Origin: Phytophthora colocasiae
Taxonomy: Eukaryota; Oomycota; Peronosporomycetes; Peronosporales; Peronosporaceae
NCBI GenBank assembly: GCA_018806915.1
Contig: JAGKQI010000090.1
Location: 1,798,001 to 1,862,000 of the forward strand
DNA length: 64,000 bases
Reading direction: 5' to 3'
Shown in pieces: positions 31,853-42,837 of this stretch; the first letter of the stretch is position 1; the number at the start of each line of letters is the position of its first letter. The notes under the pieces were generated by a model. It searched no databases, was not told the origin of the DNA, and saw only the letters and a program-made list of their open reading frames with translations. The translations under genes and the position numbers were made by a program.

Positions 31853-31976
31853 TCAGCTCCTGTAGCCACCCCGGGCGCAGCCTCGGTTGAATTCCTTGTT
31901 CAGAGGTGGGATGTTGTCGGCGATGACAATAACTTGGCAGAAGAAAGACAGCGATGACGATGTGAAGGAGATTCAT
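31853..31976 (-). pseudogene. Small secreted peptide family, broken copy 1
   Basis: ATG at 31,976 begins MNLLHIVIAVFLL, like the signal peptides of the intact copies. An apparent 8-bp deletion then shifts the frame. In the shifted frame the family pattern resumes: QVIVIADNIPPLNKEFNRGC and a stop at 31,853. An initiator-like TTCATTTCTTAACTGACAA lies upstream near 32,006-32,027. It lies just upstream of the sphingomyelinase gene on the same strand. Confidence 0.65.
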
Positions 31977-32380
31977 TGTAGACTGAGAGTGCCTTGTTGC
32001 GTCGGAAGTTGTCAGTTAAGAAATGAACGGCTGGGACGATGGCCTCACACTCTCGTGATTGAACAGAGCACTTGTCCAACGTTATGACAGATTGCGTTCG
32101 AGAGAGAATTTCACCGTACACTGTGCGGCATACAATACAGACTCCGGGGAGAGAGAAACAAAGCATGGCCAGCATAATTTGCGGCGATGCACTGGTAGCA
32201 GCTCGATCGTGGAACTAAGATACAAAATAGAGAATGTTTCAGCCGAGTAGGGAATTGCTCTAGCAGCACCAGCTCCCCTTCGCCATATTCTACACAGGAG
32301 AACGAGAAATCCGTTCTGATGTGGATCGCAAAAACGACTTCATTTATGATGTTCAAATCGATACACGTGATCGACTAGGG

Positions 32381-32536
32381 TCAATGACATCCACGATTGT
32401 ATGTCCCGCTGCAGTGTTCGGGGATGTATTTCTTGTTCGAAGGTGGGAGGCTTGAAGTGTAATCCTGTCCGGCAGCAACGTCAACTTGAGCAGCGGCTAG
32501 TAGAACGGAAGCGATCACGATGTAGGCGAGATTCAT
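32381..32536 (-). CDS. Small secreted peptide, 51 residues, YNRGC family
   Basis: ATG 32,536, stop at 32,381. Signal peptide MNLAYIVIASVLLAAAQVDV with likely cleavage after VAA. The mature peptide (~28 residues) has PPSNKKYIPEHCSGTYNRGC near its end and one final His. It has two cysteines and a C-x3-Y-N-R-G-C ending. Coding-level similarity to the copies at 40,766 and 51,032 is strong in the signal peptide (IVIASxLLAxAQVDV) and at the C-terminus, with a variable middle. That pattern suggests diversifying or relaxed selection on the middle. It is shorter than standard gene-finding cut-offs. Confidence 0.7.
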   Translation of the reverse strand: MNLAYIVIASVLLAAAQVDVAAGQDYTSSLPPSNKKYIPEHCSGTYNRGCH

Positions 32537-32565
32537 CGTTTTGGTCAGGGCTTGTTGCGTTTAGG

Positions 32566-32583
32566 GCGAATTGGGGAATGGAC
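32566..32583 (-). promoter_or_regulatory. Core promoter-like element of the 51-residue peptide gene
   Basis: Minus strand TCCATTCCCCAATTCGCC, an Inr (YCATTCC) joined to an FPR-like CAATTCGCC, about 30 bp upstream of the ATG. The same arrangement precedes the other family members. Confidence 0.5.
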
Positions 32584-32825
32584 GTTTGCGGAACGAGATC
32601 CCGAGTGCCTGTCGGATTCACTTTGCCTTTAGAAGACAACAAGTAGGCGAGCAGATCTTGCATTCTTGCATAGATTGGTAATGGATCGTATACATTTGTT
32701 GTGGGATTAGTCACTGCAGAGAGACGGTGGATCACGTCGAAGCATAGCGTGCGTTGTTGTCTTTACTCTCACGAATTATCTACCGGTAATGGCCGCACAT
32801 TTCACAGACCTGCCAAATCTCCGGA

Positions 32826-35370
32826 TCAATTGAACGAACGCGTGGCGATCCAGTACAGCGAGTTCGTTCGTGAGCTGCCATCGTCGAAGAAGCTCATGTT
32901 CTGCACCTTCGTCCACGCATCCGTTGGGTCAATGATGGCCAGGTCCAGGTACGCGTAGCCCTTCCAGCGGTCGTCGATCGGGTCCTCAACACGGTCGAAC
33001 GCCTGTTGCTGCAAAATTGGGTACTCTTCCCGGACATACTCAGGCCCTAAGAACGCGTCCGTGATCGGTGTGAACGGGATCATGTTGATCAGGTGCATGT
33101 GCTCCACTTGAGGCCCGAACCACGTCGTGTATGACACCTTCGTGGCAGCAACTTGACCCGTCATCTTGTTGGCAGCGTAAATGGGTTCGTAAATGTCCGA
33201 GGTAGATGGCATCTGCCAGTACGTTTGGGCCCCACGGATTTCGAGCGCTAGAAGGAGGTGGCCCATGTGCTCCACCTCGGGGACGTTGAAGGACTTGCCC
33301 ACCAGGTACACACCGTAGTAGGCGTTAATAGCTTCACTAACACTCTCCTGCGACTTGCCGCCGTCCAGCGTGTAGACACCACTAGCAAAAGAGTGGCTGT
33401 CGAACCAGGAGAAATGACGCGTGAACGGAAAGAAGGTGCTGTAACAAAGCAAACAGTCAGATATCAGTGAAGTAAAAGACATCCCAATTGTATACATACT
33501 CGCTCTGGTCAGGGCTGGCAATATCACGAACAATGGACATCACAACGGCCTTGTGCGTCTTGACAAACTTCGGGCGGTACTTGCCCACAACAGCGACCGC
33601 ATACAAAAAGTATCCGTAGTGGAAGTGCTATAAAACAACAACGTATACAATCCAACGTAAGCTCCTCACAACCCACATAAGCAAATCTACACCAGGGTAA
33701 TACGCACGTGGTCGTTGTACCAGCCGTTGCCGAAGTCGGTCATCCAGAACACCCCCTTTAATCCATTGAGCGAGCACAGGCCGCCCCAACTGCGGTCGTA
33801 CACGAAGTGGTCACTGTTTTGACCAAGCATCCACGGGGTCAGCCACTCCTCCAGTTTGTTCAGAATATCGTCACGAAGCTCCTTCTCGTCAAGTTTGTCT
33901 GCAATCAGAACCAAGCGAGCTTGACGGCCAATCTCCTTGCCGAAGTAGTACGGGTCGTCCGCCTCCGGCGTGTAGTTGGAGTCGTTGGCCAGGGCAACCT
34001 TGATCGCCTCCAGACACTGCGGCTGGATTTCCACGTTTTCTTCCTGGAACGAGGCCGTGGGCAGCGTCTCCTGCATCTCCCAGCAGCTACCAAGCACTGC
34101 GGTCATGTTGGATTTCAGCGTCCGGTGTCCAAACTGTCCAAGGACATGGAAAACATTACTGCCAGGCTTGAATGTCGCGGCATGGTGAGGGTTCGCCAGC
34201 ATCAGGAGTTCAGCAGTCGAAGTCGACTTCAAATTCGGCTCTCCCAGGTCGGGGAACCTCTTGGTTTTCCAGCAGAACGAGAACGAGGCAGTGGCTGCGT
34301 TGACGTCCGTGGTAATCGAGGAACCCACGGGGTAAATGGGTGCACCCTTGTCTAAAGCATCCACAGCAGCTTGAGACGCTCCCTGGGGGACAATAGCCAA
34401 ACGAGCAGCTCCAGAGTAGAAGTCCGTGTCCACAAGACGGACGTTGGTAGGGGTAGTGAGCTCCCCGCGCCAGTTATACAGCCGGTAGTCCTTCTCGTTG
34501 GCGAACTGCAGCTGCAGCGTGCGCTCCTTGTCAAAGTAGAGAATCCACTTCTGCAGGGACTTGCCCGTGCCGTGCGCGCTCTCTCCAGCTCCGTAGACTT
34601 CGAGATCCAGTTCAAACCTGTTACTGGTCCACGTCTGCAGCTCGTTCCACTTGGCCAAAGAGTCCGTGTCCTGCACTTGCTGGCCATTGACAGCTAACAC
34701 TGTAGCGTTAAACTCCAGCACAGGGAGCACGTTCTGGTACTCCACTGTGATGTACGGGGAACCTCGCACCATCGGCACCTTCATCCACTTCTTGTCTTCT
34801 CCATAGTAATACTGCAACAGCACTGACAGTACGTCGAAAGCCACTACATTTCTAGACGTGCTGTTGCCATCTCCCAGTAACGCACTAGGCGTGTCATTGT
34901 TGGCTAGTGCCTTGTGACTATAAGCCGTGAAACTGGCGTCCACATTGAAGTATTCTGTGATAGAATCCTTTGTAGCCACACGACGAGAGTCTCCGTACGA
35001 GATCTCCAGTCTCTTGGGCAGACTCCGCACTGTATAAGGACTGAGAGTAACTTCACCCCCTCCAGCATTGAGTCCGTGACTATCAGCCACCAGGAGATTT
35101 GACCAGAATTCGTTGGTAGGTAACGAACGACCAAATTCATTGCGTCGCACGAGTTTGGGTGGAATTGGGTGGAGCTTCTCCTCAAATGGCGGCCGCATCG
35201 TCAACAGTTCCCCATCTGTGAACTGAATCTCGACTGGGGCTTTGGTGGTGGCAATTCCAGAGCTGGAAGAGGAGGAAGAAGACGAAGAGTTGGCGCCGTC
35301 ACTGGCCAAGAGGATGCAGATGGTGGCGATGGCTACGAGCCCCAAGGGGACGATCACGTACAGCGCACGA
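32826..35370 (-). pseudogene. GH81 endo-1,3-beta-glucanase, main part (interrupted at its 5' end by copia 1)
   Basis: Exons complement(32826..33438, 33500..33627, 33708..35370). Introns of 61 and 80 bp keep frame. It hydrolyses beta-1,3-glucan, the main oomycete (and fungal) wall glucan. GH81 landmarks: FGRSLPTNEFWSNLLVADSH, WGGLCSLNGLKGVFWMTDFG, WYNDHHFHYGYFLYAVAVVG (catalytic Asp region), RHFSWFDSHSFASG, and GKSQESVSEAINAYYG with the catalytic glutamates. An N-terminal hydrophobic segment (VPLGLVAIATICILLASDGA) followed by a serine run suggests a signal anchor. The first 28 codons lie on the other side of the copia insertion at 40,180-40,250. Downstream of the insertion the next in-frame ATG would remove the membrane segment. 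All exons are otherwise intact. Confidence 0.88.
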
Positions 35371-35499
35371 TGTTGGAAGTTACGTCGTAAGCGGTAGTGG
35401 ATAAGGTACCTCGCGTGGGTTAATTCTGCGCAGCGAGACTGTACGGCACTGATAGTAAATCACTTTTCCTTTTCCCTTCTAAAGCGTACACATTCAATA
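35371..35499 (+). repeat. Copia 1 5' LTR
   Basis: 129 bp, TGTTGGAAGTTACG to CATTCAATA; every base identical to the 3' LTR at 40,046-40,174. Confidence 0.95.
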
Positions 35500-35508
35500 G
35501 GTTATGAG
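35500..35508 (+). other. Copia 1 primer-binding site (initiator-Met tRNA half)
   Basis: GGTTATGAG, complementary to the anticodon-stem-loop word CTCATAACC of initiator tRNA-Met. Copia and Ty5 type elements are known to use such internal half-tRNA primers. Confidence 0.65.
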
Positions 35509-38500
35509 TTCCAAGGACGCTGGCGAAGTCTCGCCACGACAGACACCTCCGCTACCTGCGAAAGAGGTTGCGCCAGGTACTGGTGGCGGTGATCCTGCTG
35601 CCCACGAAAGGGGTAGCTCGCCTGATGAAGGAAAAGCCGCTCCCGGAATGGAGGATATGATGGTGCTGCTGAGGCAGCTGACCTGACCACCAAAGGTGAA
35701 CATGCTGGAAGGCGGTCACGCCTCGGGGAGCGCCGGTGTCCTCCTGACCAGCCGCTGAGGCGAAGCGTCTTCCGTCAAGAAGCGATTGAGGAGGGCAGGA
35801 GCCTCAGGATGCAACAAATGCACGTTGACGAGCTTGGAGGTGGACATGTGGGCCTGGGGTCAGACTCCTGGAGGATGGGCGCGTGCTGGCTATCTTGACC
35901 ACGAAGTGGACCGCAGGGTTCCACAGTACCAAGCGTACCGCCGCCCCCCGGTCAAAGCGCACGCGCAGCAACAGCCACAACAACAACATGCTGAGCCTGT
36001 CATGGCAGCTGAACCACGCGTCCCCCCCTGCGAGAGGCTAAGCTAAGCGCTACGCGCATTCGACAGACCAACGAAGGTCTACAAGGTCTGGGATCTGGCT
36101 TTGAACAGTGGGCATTACTGTTCATTGAGCAGGTTGAGATGGCCGAGATCGCCTACCGCTATCGCTGGACGGAACGGGCGAAGGTCAATAAGTTCGCAGA
36201 GCATCTGCGAGGCAGAAAGCTGAAAATGCTTCCATCAACATGTGCAGCGGTGGTGGAGCTGCCCAGCCAAATCTTTGGTTCGTGATGGAACAAATGAATG
36301 CGGCGTTCCGTGTGAACATCTCAATCAGCAGGCGATGATTAATGTTTTTCCAGCCCGGAAGGAGAGCTCGCGTACATGGAATGACCACTTCCTTTACCTG
36401 AATGCGCTAATGGGGCTACCAACGCGTCGCCGAGTTTGGTGCTGGAAAACGTGGTGAAAGTACGCTGACCCGGATTTGAAGATCGCTATGATGGCGAGTA
36501 CGACCCTACGAGGCCAGACCCAATGCAACAGGCAAGTGAGCTTGTGGCGTGAAACCAAGCACTGAAGGACGAGGACAAGACGTTCGAGGATCAGGAAGGA
36601 CACAGTCAGCACCGTCACAACTGGCAGGAAATGCTACAGAATGTGGGTGGCAATATCCCGGCCACATCCGGCGCGATTGTCCTGAAAAGAGCACAAGAAC
36701 GATGGTGGTGACGAGAGTAGATCAAATGGTCTTTGAATGTTCAGGAACATGGCCTCAGGACTGACGACTGGATATTGGACAGTGGTGCAAGTCGTCATAT
36801 GGTGAACGACAAGACGATGCTCAGGGACGTCACGGAATGCCACGACGCGGAGGAGAGTTTTTTCAGCCCGATGGCACAAAGCTTGAGTGACGCTGGAAGG
36901 AACAGCTGTGCTTAAAGCGATGGTGGACGGCGTCAGGCCGAGATCACCACTGAGGAACGTCTACTATGCACCTAAGCTGGCCAGGAACCTGATGTCAGTA
37001 CTGCTTGTTGCTGAAAATGAGCTGCAAGGTGGCTGATCACAATGGCTGTGGCAGTATTGAAGGCAACCCTACACGAGTGGTGTTCTACGCGGATATCAAG
37101 AGCAACGTACTGGTAGCAAGAGTGCAATGTGGTCGACAGCGCTCTGTGCAACAGATGAAAGAAGTTGTGATGAGGCGCGGTGGTGGAGGAAGACCGCCAT
37201 CTCACCTCTCGGGTGTTCAGAAGGATACTTTGGTCGGCTTTCACGAGAGTTTGGACATCTTGCATTTGATACAATCGAGCGGATCGCGAAAGACCCAGCC
37301 TCTGGGATTAGGATTACTAGCCACAAGCGGGTCAACTGTCGTGTATGTGCTGAAGGCAAGCAGACGCGTGCCCAACAGCCGACGAAAGACACTGGGGAGC
37401 ATGCTCCAGTTGATCGTGTGGGGGCGGTGATTTGCAGTGACTTGAAAAGGCCCTGTTACGCCCCGAGACCGACGTGGAAATCGATACTTGGTGAACTTCG
37501 TGGACCATAAGTCCAATTACTGCCGCGTGTTCTTGGCGAAGACGAAGGATCAGGCCGCCAAATACTTCCGAACAATTTCTGACCTGGACGAGAAACAATT
37601 TGGGTGCAAGGTTCGTGTCCTACGTACTGACGGAGGTGCAGAATACAACAACGTGGACGAGTTTTTGCAAGCAATCAGGGTGGCCAACGTCAGAAGAGGC
37701 AGGCAAGGAACCAAGCTGCCAACGGTAAAGCAGAGAGGATGCGCCGAACGGTGAAGTGAACATCGTGCGCTGCATGCTGTTTGCTTCCGAGTTGCCACTG
37801 ACATTTTGGGGAGATGCGGCAGAATATGCGGTCTATGTTGAACCGCAGTCCACCCGTGCAAACGATGACCGAATGTCGCCGCTGGAAGTGCTCTCGGGAC
37901 GTGCGCCAAGTTTGCAAGACATTATGGTTTTGGATCTGCTTGCGCTGTATTCGTTGACACTAGCAAGAAGAATCTGCAAAAGCGTTCTCAGCGTGGAGTT
38001 GTGATCGGAAAAAGCGACGAAACAAAGGGGTATCGAAGTATACTTACCGGAAACTTAGCAAGGTTGTGGTGACCCGCCATGTAAAGGACATCGAGACGTT
38101 AAAACAGGCTGACAGCGACCGCATTTCACAGCAACTAATTCTTGAAGAACTTGCAGAAATGGCCAACGGTAGAGCAGAGTCCTGGCGCGAGCAATGTCAC
38201 GCGGAAGACGTGGAAGAATGCGCCTGAAACTGGAAATTCTAAAGGAGACCAAGCCACGTCGGTCACAGCGCGTGAGGAAGAAATCTGTTCGACGCCGTGA
38301 AGCTGATGGAGATGACGACGGAGGTCGGAAGGAGCACTGGTCTCAAGTGCTGTACATGTGGAAGATACTCATGCGGATGATAAAGGAGCCAGCAAATTGC
38401 TGCTGCCAGACGTTGCGCGGAAAGTGAGAAATGGCGGGCCGCGGGCACGAAGAAATTGCTTCTCTGAAGCGAACGACGCCATGAAGGGAAAGTTGTGAAG

Positions 38501-40018
38501 GTGTCTCCGGGTACCGCTCGACTACACTCGAAATGGGTATATAAGAGAAGAAACGGGGATGGCAATGGCAAAATCCAGCGCTACAAAGCTCGACTCGTAG
38601 CATGCGGAAATGAGCAAGTGTTCGGTATTGACTACTTGTTCACATTTGCTGCGGTGATGGAACTGCCAAGTGGAAAAGCTGTGCTTGCACTTGCAAGAAT
38701 CTGGCGCGTGCCAGCGAGGCACGGTGATGTGCCGAATGCGTTCGTGAAGGCATCGACGGAAGAAGGCAGAAATCTGCCTGTACATTCCCGACGGAATGGA
38801 GTTTACGGCAGCTGAGCTAGCAAGCTTTGGGTGTCAAAGGAGCGTTAGATGAACTCGGCATTGCTCGGAAGAAGCCTTTATGGGCTTAAGCAAGCTGGAA
38901 GGCTGTGGCGTAAGTTACTGCACAAAACGCTTGTTCAGGTCGGATTCAGGCAATGTTTGTCCGATTCGTGCGTCTATGTGAAGACGGACGTTGGTGGAAT
39001 AACTGTTGTGGGGACATACGTTGACGATTTGCTGGTCACCGCTACTTCGGCGCCGCGCGTCGGCTCATTTTTGCTGATATGGCAATCCTGGAACTCAAGG
39101 ACTTGGGACCAGCATCGATGTTCCTCGGGATGAGGATCAGCTACGACGATGAGCGTGGATATACGATTGACCAGAGCATGCCATCACGGAAACGCTGATC
39201 GCGCATGGCTTAGAAAATGCCAGCAGCGTTCGACTGCCTATCGCAGCGGGCGATCCACCCTTTGACGACGATAGGAAGTTACTGCCTATTAAGTCGGCTC
39301 CCGATGGCAAAAGACCGACGGTGAAGGACTTTCAGGCCTTGGTTAGGAGTCTCCTGTGGATCGCACGTGGCACAAGGACTCCCTGACATTTCGTTTGCTG
39401 TTCACCGCGCAGAGTCGAAAGACTCGCACGCTCCCTGCTCAAGACTGGAAGCTAGCGAAGCGAATCGCACGGTATTTGAGTGGAACGCGTGGTTTGAAGT
39501 TGCGCCTGACGGATGATGTGCAGATGGCGCGAAAGAAATTAATTGTCCGTTTGTGTTGCTGGTCTGATGCAGACTTTGCTGGAGACGTGCAAGATCGCAA
39601 ATCTGTCAGCGGCGTCATAGTCCAAGTAAATGGAATGACGATAGATTGGGAGTGCAGGAAGCAAAGCCGCTGTCGTGCTGTCAACTGCAGAAGCGGAGTT
39701 GTCGCAGCATCTGTTGGCAGCCAAAATGTGTTGGAGTTTACGCGAGCTGTTCGGAGAGATTGGCTTAAAGGTAAAGCTGCCAATCAGATGATGATGGATA
39801 ACCAGGCAGCGCTGGAACAGATCACCAACGAAGGCAAGCTCGGGGAGGGCCAAGCACGTGGATATCAAAGGTCAAATTCTTGCGAGATTACGCTGAGCGA
39901 GGTGTCGTTCTGCCACGTACGTCGGAACCGCCGATATGTTAGCGGACTTGCTGACGAAAGCTCTTCCAGGAGAACGAAAGTACTTCAACTACGAGAAGAT
40001 CAGGTTAACTGGTGGTGA
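35504..40018 (+). pseudogene. Copia 1 gag-pol (multiply frameshifted)
   Basis: Recognisable segments, in changing frames: a knuckle-like CGWQYPGHIRRDCP near 36,635; protease WILDSGASRHMVND near 36,770; GAG-pre-integrase zinc residues with CRVCAEGKQTRAQQPTKDTG near 37,340; integrase core FVDHKSNYCRVFLAKTKDQA and VLRTDGGAEYNN (37,490-37,660); RT HSKWVYKRRNGDGNGKIQRY and KARLVACGNEQVFGIDYLFT (38,530-38,650), SLYGLKQAGRLWRKLLHKTL, and the catalytic GTYVDDLLVTA near 39,020; RNase H WSDADFAGDVQDRKSVSG near 39,560. At least six frame changes or stops interrupt it despite identical LTRs. Confidence 0.8.
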
Positions 40019-40045
40019 TGGAAACCTCACTGCGCAGGGAAGGAG

Positions 40046-40174
40046 TGTTGGAAGTTACGTCGTAAGCGGTAGTGGATAAGGTACCTCGCGTGGGTTAATT
40101 CTGCGCAGCGAGACTGTACGGCACTGATAGTAAATCACTTTTCCTTTTCCCTTCTAAAGCGTACACATTCAATA
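40046..40174 (+). repeat. Copia 1 3' LTR
   Basis: 129 bp, identical to the 5' copy, followed by CACGA. Confidence 0.95.
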
Positions 40175-40179
40175 CACGA

Positions 40180-40250
40180 CGCAGCGGGGGGCGACTGCTC
40201 GGTGGAGGGGAGCGGCCCTGCAACAGCGGGGAGTGCTCGGTGGCGGCCAT
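40180..40250 (-). pseudogene. First 24 codons of the GH81 glucanase, separated by copia 1
   Basis: ATG at 40,250 (in GCCATG context) opens MAATEHSPLLQGRSPPPSSR, a Pro/Ser-rich cytoplasmic-type leader. The frame runs to the insertion point and, with one copy of CACGA, continues without a break at 35,370 into RRALYVIVPLGLVAIATICI. A type II signal-anchor protein of about 824 residues would result without the insertion. Confidence 0.82.
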
Positions 40251-40765
40251 GACTGGCGAGGAGCTCCTGTGTGGTGGCGAGGCAAAATAAAGAATGATCT
40301 GATCTGATTCTGCTTGGTTAGGATACTTACGTATCCTCAGACACCGTGTGGTCCACACCACGTCCCATGGTGTTGTAGACGAACGGCGCCTGGCTTGTGC
40401 GCCGTACAAACGCGCTGTCGCCCTGTGAATATGGCACGAGCTGCATCAAAAGGTTTTTACATGCTCGTACCAAAAGCGCATTTTGGGATTTCCCAAGTCG
40501 TCACTCAACCCCTATTAGTACTCAACTGCGAGGTGAAACTGTAGCCATGATACAAATGGGACCTTCAATGCACCGGCTTTAGGTGCTGACGATGTTGCCT
40601 GCTCTGACACCAGTAGAGTAGACATACTTTGACGATCTTAAAGTGATTTATTTGGTAACGGCGTCCTGCTGGCGTGGTTTGAGGATAGTGTTACAAAAGC
40701 TGCGCTGCTTTTGGATACAAGAGCTTCGTTCATGTATTCAATTCGACGTCTGCAGTTAGGGATTC
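40251..40765. other. Upstream region of the GH81 gene and spacer
   Basis: About 0.5 kb. It holds the presumed GH81 promoter (minus strand) near 40,270-40,400 and a fragment near 40,590-40,640 resembling 4005-4060. No gene seen. Confidence 0.4.
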
Positions 40766-40918
40766 CTAATGGCATCCGCGGTTGTATGGTCCGCAGGGCG
40801 TGGGTTTCTCGTTCGGAGGTGGGAGATTGTAAGCCGTGCGCAATTGTTGTTCAGCAGTGACGTCAACTTGGGCAATGGCCAGAAGAATGGAAGCGATCAC
40901 AATATGGGCGATGTTCAT
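40766..40918 (-). CDS. Small secreted peptide, 50 residues, YNRGC family
   Basis: ATG 40,918, stop 40,766. Signal peptide MNIAHIVIASILLAIAQVDV, cleavage likely after VTA. The mature part begins EQQLRTAYNLPPPNEKPTPC and ends GPYNRGCH. The final CGPYNRGC is the closest of the family to the PYxRGC signature that closes plant RALF peptides; RALFs have four cysteines, this has two. The signal peptide is nearly identical to the members at 32,381 and 51,032. Confidence 0.72.
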   Translation of the reverse strand: MNIAHIVIASILLAIAQVDVTAEQQLRTAYNLPPPNEKPTPCGPYNRGCH

Positions 40919-40963
40919 CGTACTGCGTTCTTGTCGTTCTTGCTCGGGTCTCTCGAGAGAGGA

Positions 40964-40981
40964 GGCAAATTGAGCAGTGAA
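40964..40981 (-). promoter_or_regulatory. Core promoter of the 50-residue peptide gene
   Basis: Minus strand TTCACTGCTCAATTTGCC: Inr TCACTGC joined to FPR CAATTTGCC, 46 bp upstream of the ATG. It is almost identical to the element before the 51,032 gene. Confidence 0.7.
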
Positions 40982-41563
40982 CGTTTAAAAGCACGGCGGG
41001 GCAACAGATCATAGCATCGTGTTGGGGTGGGTGTTTACGACAGGATTTACCGCAACCTTATTACTGTACAACATCACATCATCTTAGGCAACCCTGGAGC
41101 AGAAGAAAGTTGATTAACAGTTATCGGGCTTCTCGGTTTGCTGCTAAAATAAAAAACTGGAAATCACTTGACCAATTCGCTATTACGTGTATGAGGAATC
41201 GATGTTCAGGAGGAGGTAAAACTTCAGCAAGGCAACCCTGGAGCAGTAAATCATGTTCACAAACATGCTGTCATCAGATCTGATGTCCCTTACTACACGC
41301 TATAGTGCTACATGTATTGTGAGTTAAATCCAGAAAAGGGTAACTTACACGAGTAAATGGTTGGCCTTACCATTTCAACCTTTCACCAGTAATTATTCGG
41401 ATAATCGTGTGTGCATTTTGATGGGAAATGACGTCCTGGTGAACCTGAATGTAGTTTCGGGAGGGAAGTGAACATACTCCAGTGTACCAAGTGTGCCATT
41501 TGCAACACCTTTCCCTATTGGCACCCCAGGAACGCTCTTCACTTCCGTTCCGGGTGTCACACA
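40982..41563. other. Spacer left of copia 2
   Basis: No supported gene; mostly AT-rich. GGCAACCCTGGAGCAG(A/T) occurs twice (41,089 and 41,232 regions) as a short direct repeat. Confidence 0.4.
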
Positions 41564-41881
41564 TTTGAGCCGACGGGTTCTGGAGACTTCCCGGAGAAGA
41601 ACTTTCGCCTGTGTCAGGTTCCGTCACGGTTGAGTGACAGGAAGGCCAGTGACCATCTTGATCGATGGGTCCAGCCTAAAGGAGGTTTTGTGCCCGAGGC
41701 TTTCCTCCTAATTACAATCAATATTACTTTGGAATTTACCTTCTACACAACAAGTCTTTTTACCTTCTTACCTCTTGCTGGAGAACAAGAACACTCGACG
41801 CACCAAGAAGACGCTGGAGTACCTGCACAACAACAAGGAGCAGGAAGACAAGACAAAGGACAAGTGTGCTAAAAGCTGCTA
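41564..41881 (+). repeat. Copia 2 5' LTR
   Basis: 318 bp, TTTGAGCCGACGGG to AAAAGCTGCTA; the 3' copy differs mainly in a ~90-bp block. Confidence 0.85.
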
Positions 41882-41893
41882 GGTTATGAGCCC
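41882..41893 (+). other. Copia 2 primer-binding site (initiator-Met tRNA half)
   Basis: GGTTATGAGCCC, a 12-base complement of the initiator tRNA-Met word GGGCTCATAACC, immediately after the 5' LTR. Confidence 0.75.
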
Positions 41894-42278
41894 AAGCTCT
41901 ACTTGGCTGTGATCGAGTAAATAAGTAACGACTACGACTGCAACGAGATAAAATGGCTGCTGTCAACCGGTGATTCAGGTAGCTCAAGGCCCCAAGGTTT
42001 GAAGGGACTTTCAGGCTGTACGAAGTGGAACTCAGTTGTATCTGGAAGAACGTGAAGCGTAGGATGTCGTGACCGGAACGGAAACCCGCCACGCCAACGA
42101 TCAAGAACCAACAAGCAATATTCGACAGGAAGAAACCGACTTGCTAAGAGGCTGCGATCCTGCGAGATTACGCGGGTATCAAGACGACGAAGTAAACAAG
42201 ATCTGCTCGATGGATACCGCGAAGGCAATGTAGGATACCATCACGGCTGATAAGACGCAGAAGAGAGACTATTCGTAC

Positions 42279-42750
42279 ATGGCGATGCTGCGGGCGCAAC
42301 TCTACAATACCAAGCACGTGAAAGGCCAGCCGCTGACCGAGTACCTGACGGCAATGAACAGACTTCGGCAGCAGATTGGCAGCATGGAGTGCAACTCACG
42401 TAGTGGACGAGGACGAGATGTTGAGAGTATGACAATGGGTGTGACGCTGTCGCATCCGGAGCTCGTGGAGCAATTCGACTTGCCGGCTTTGATGATAAAG
42501 GCGAGGAACGCCGCTGACGCTACGGCAATTTACAGACGAACGTTGAGGTCAAAGGATGAGAAGTTCGAATGGCTGAAGCAATGCGCGCGGTGAAGTTGGT
42601 GAGCCACAAGCAGTGATGTGCGCTACGCCTGCTGCTGGAGAAAACGAAAAAGGAACAAGCGGAGCGGGGAGCGTGGAAGAAACGCAAGTGTTTCCACTGT
42701 GGCAAGCCTGGACACTTCAAGCAGCAGTGCTGGCACTATTTTGAATCAGT
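42279..42750 (+). pseudogene. Copia 2 gag with zinc knuckle
   Basis: UBN2-like gag region LRAQLYNTKHVKGQPLTEYL and TAMNRLRQQI, followed in a shifted frame by a zinc knuckle CFHCGKPGHFKQQC (CX2CX4HX4C) near 42,690-42,735. Frame changes make it non-functional. Confidence 0.7.
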
Positions 42751-42837
42751 CAAGAAGGTCGAGAGCGACGAGAAGAAGTCGACGACCGACGAAGGACAAG
42801 AAGAAGAATAGAAGTCAAGAATGAAGACAAACCAGGT

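Larger units (their letters stand above)
35371..40174 (+). mobile_element. Ty1/copia retrotransposon 1, inserted in the GH81 gene, TSD CACGA
   Basis: 4.8 kb with identical 129-bp LTRs and a 5-bp duplication CACGA (35,366-35,370 and 40,175-40,179). Copia domain order is protease, integrase, RT, RNase H. A purine tract GCAGGGAAGGAG precedes the 3' LTR. The primer site GGTTATGAG starts immediately after the 5' LTR. The insertion is antisense to the host gene and splits codon 24 or so of the glucanase. Confidence 0.93.

Noticed and set aside
33807..34697. Plus-strand frames opposite the GH81 exon
   Set aside because: Shadows of the glucanase coding strand.
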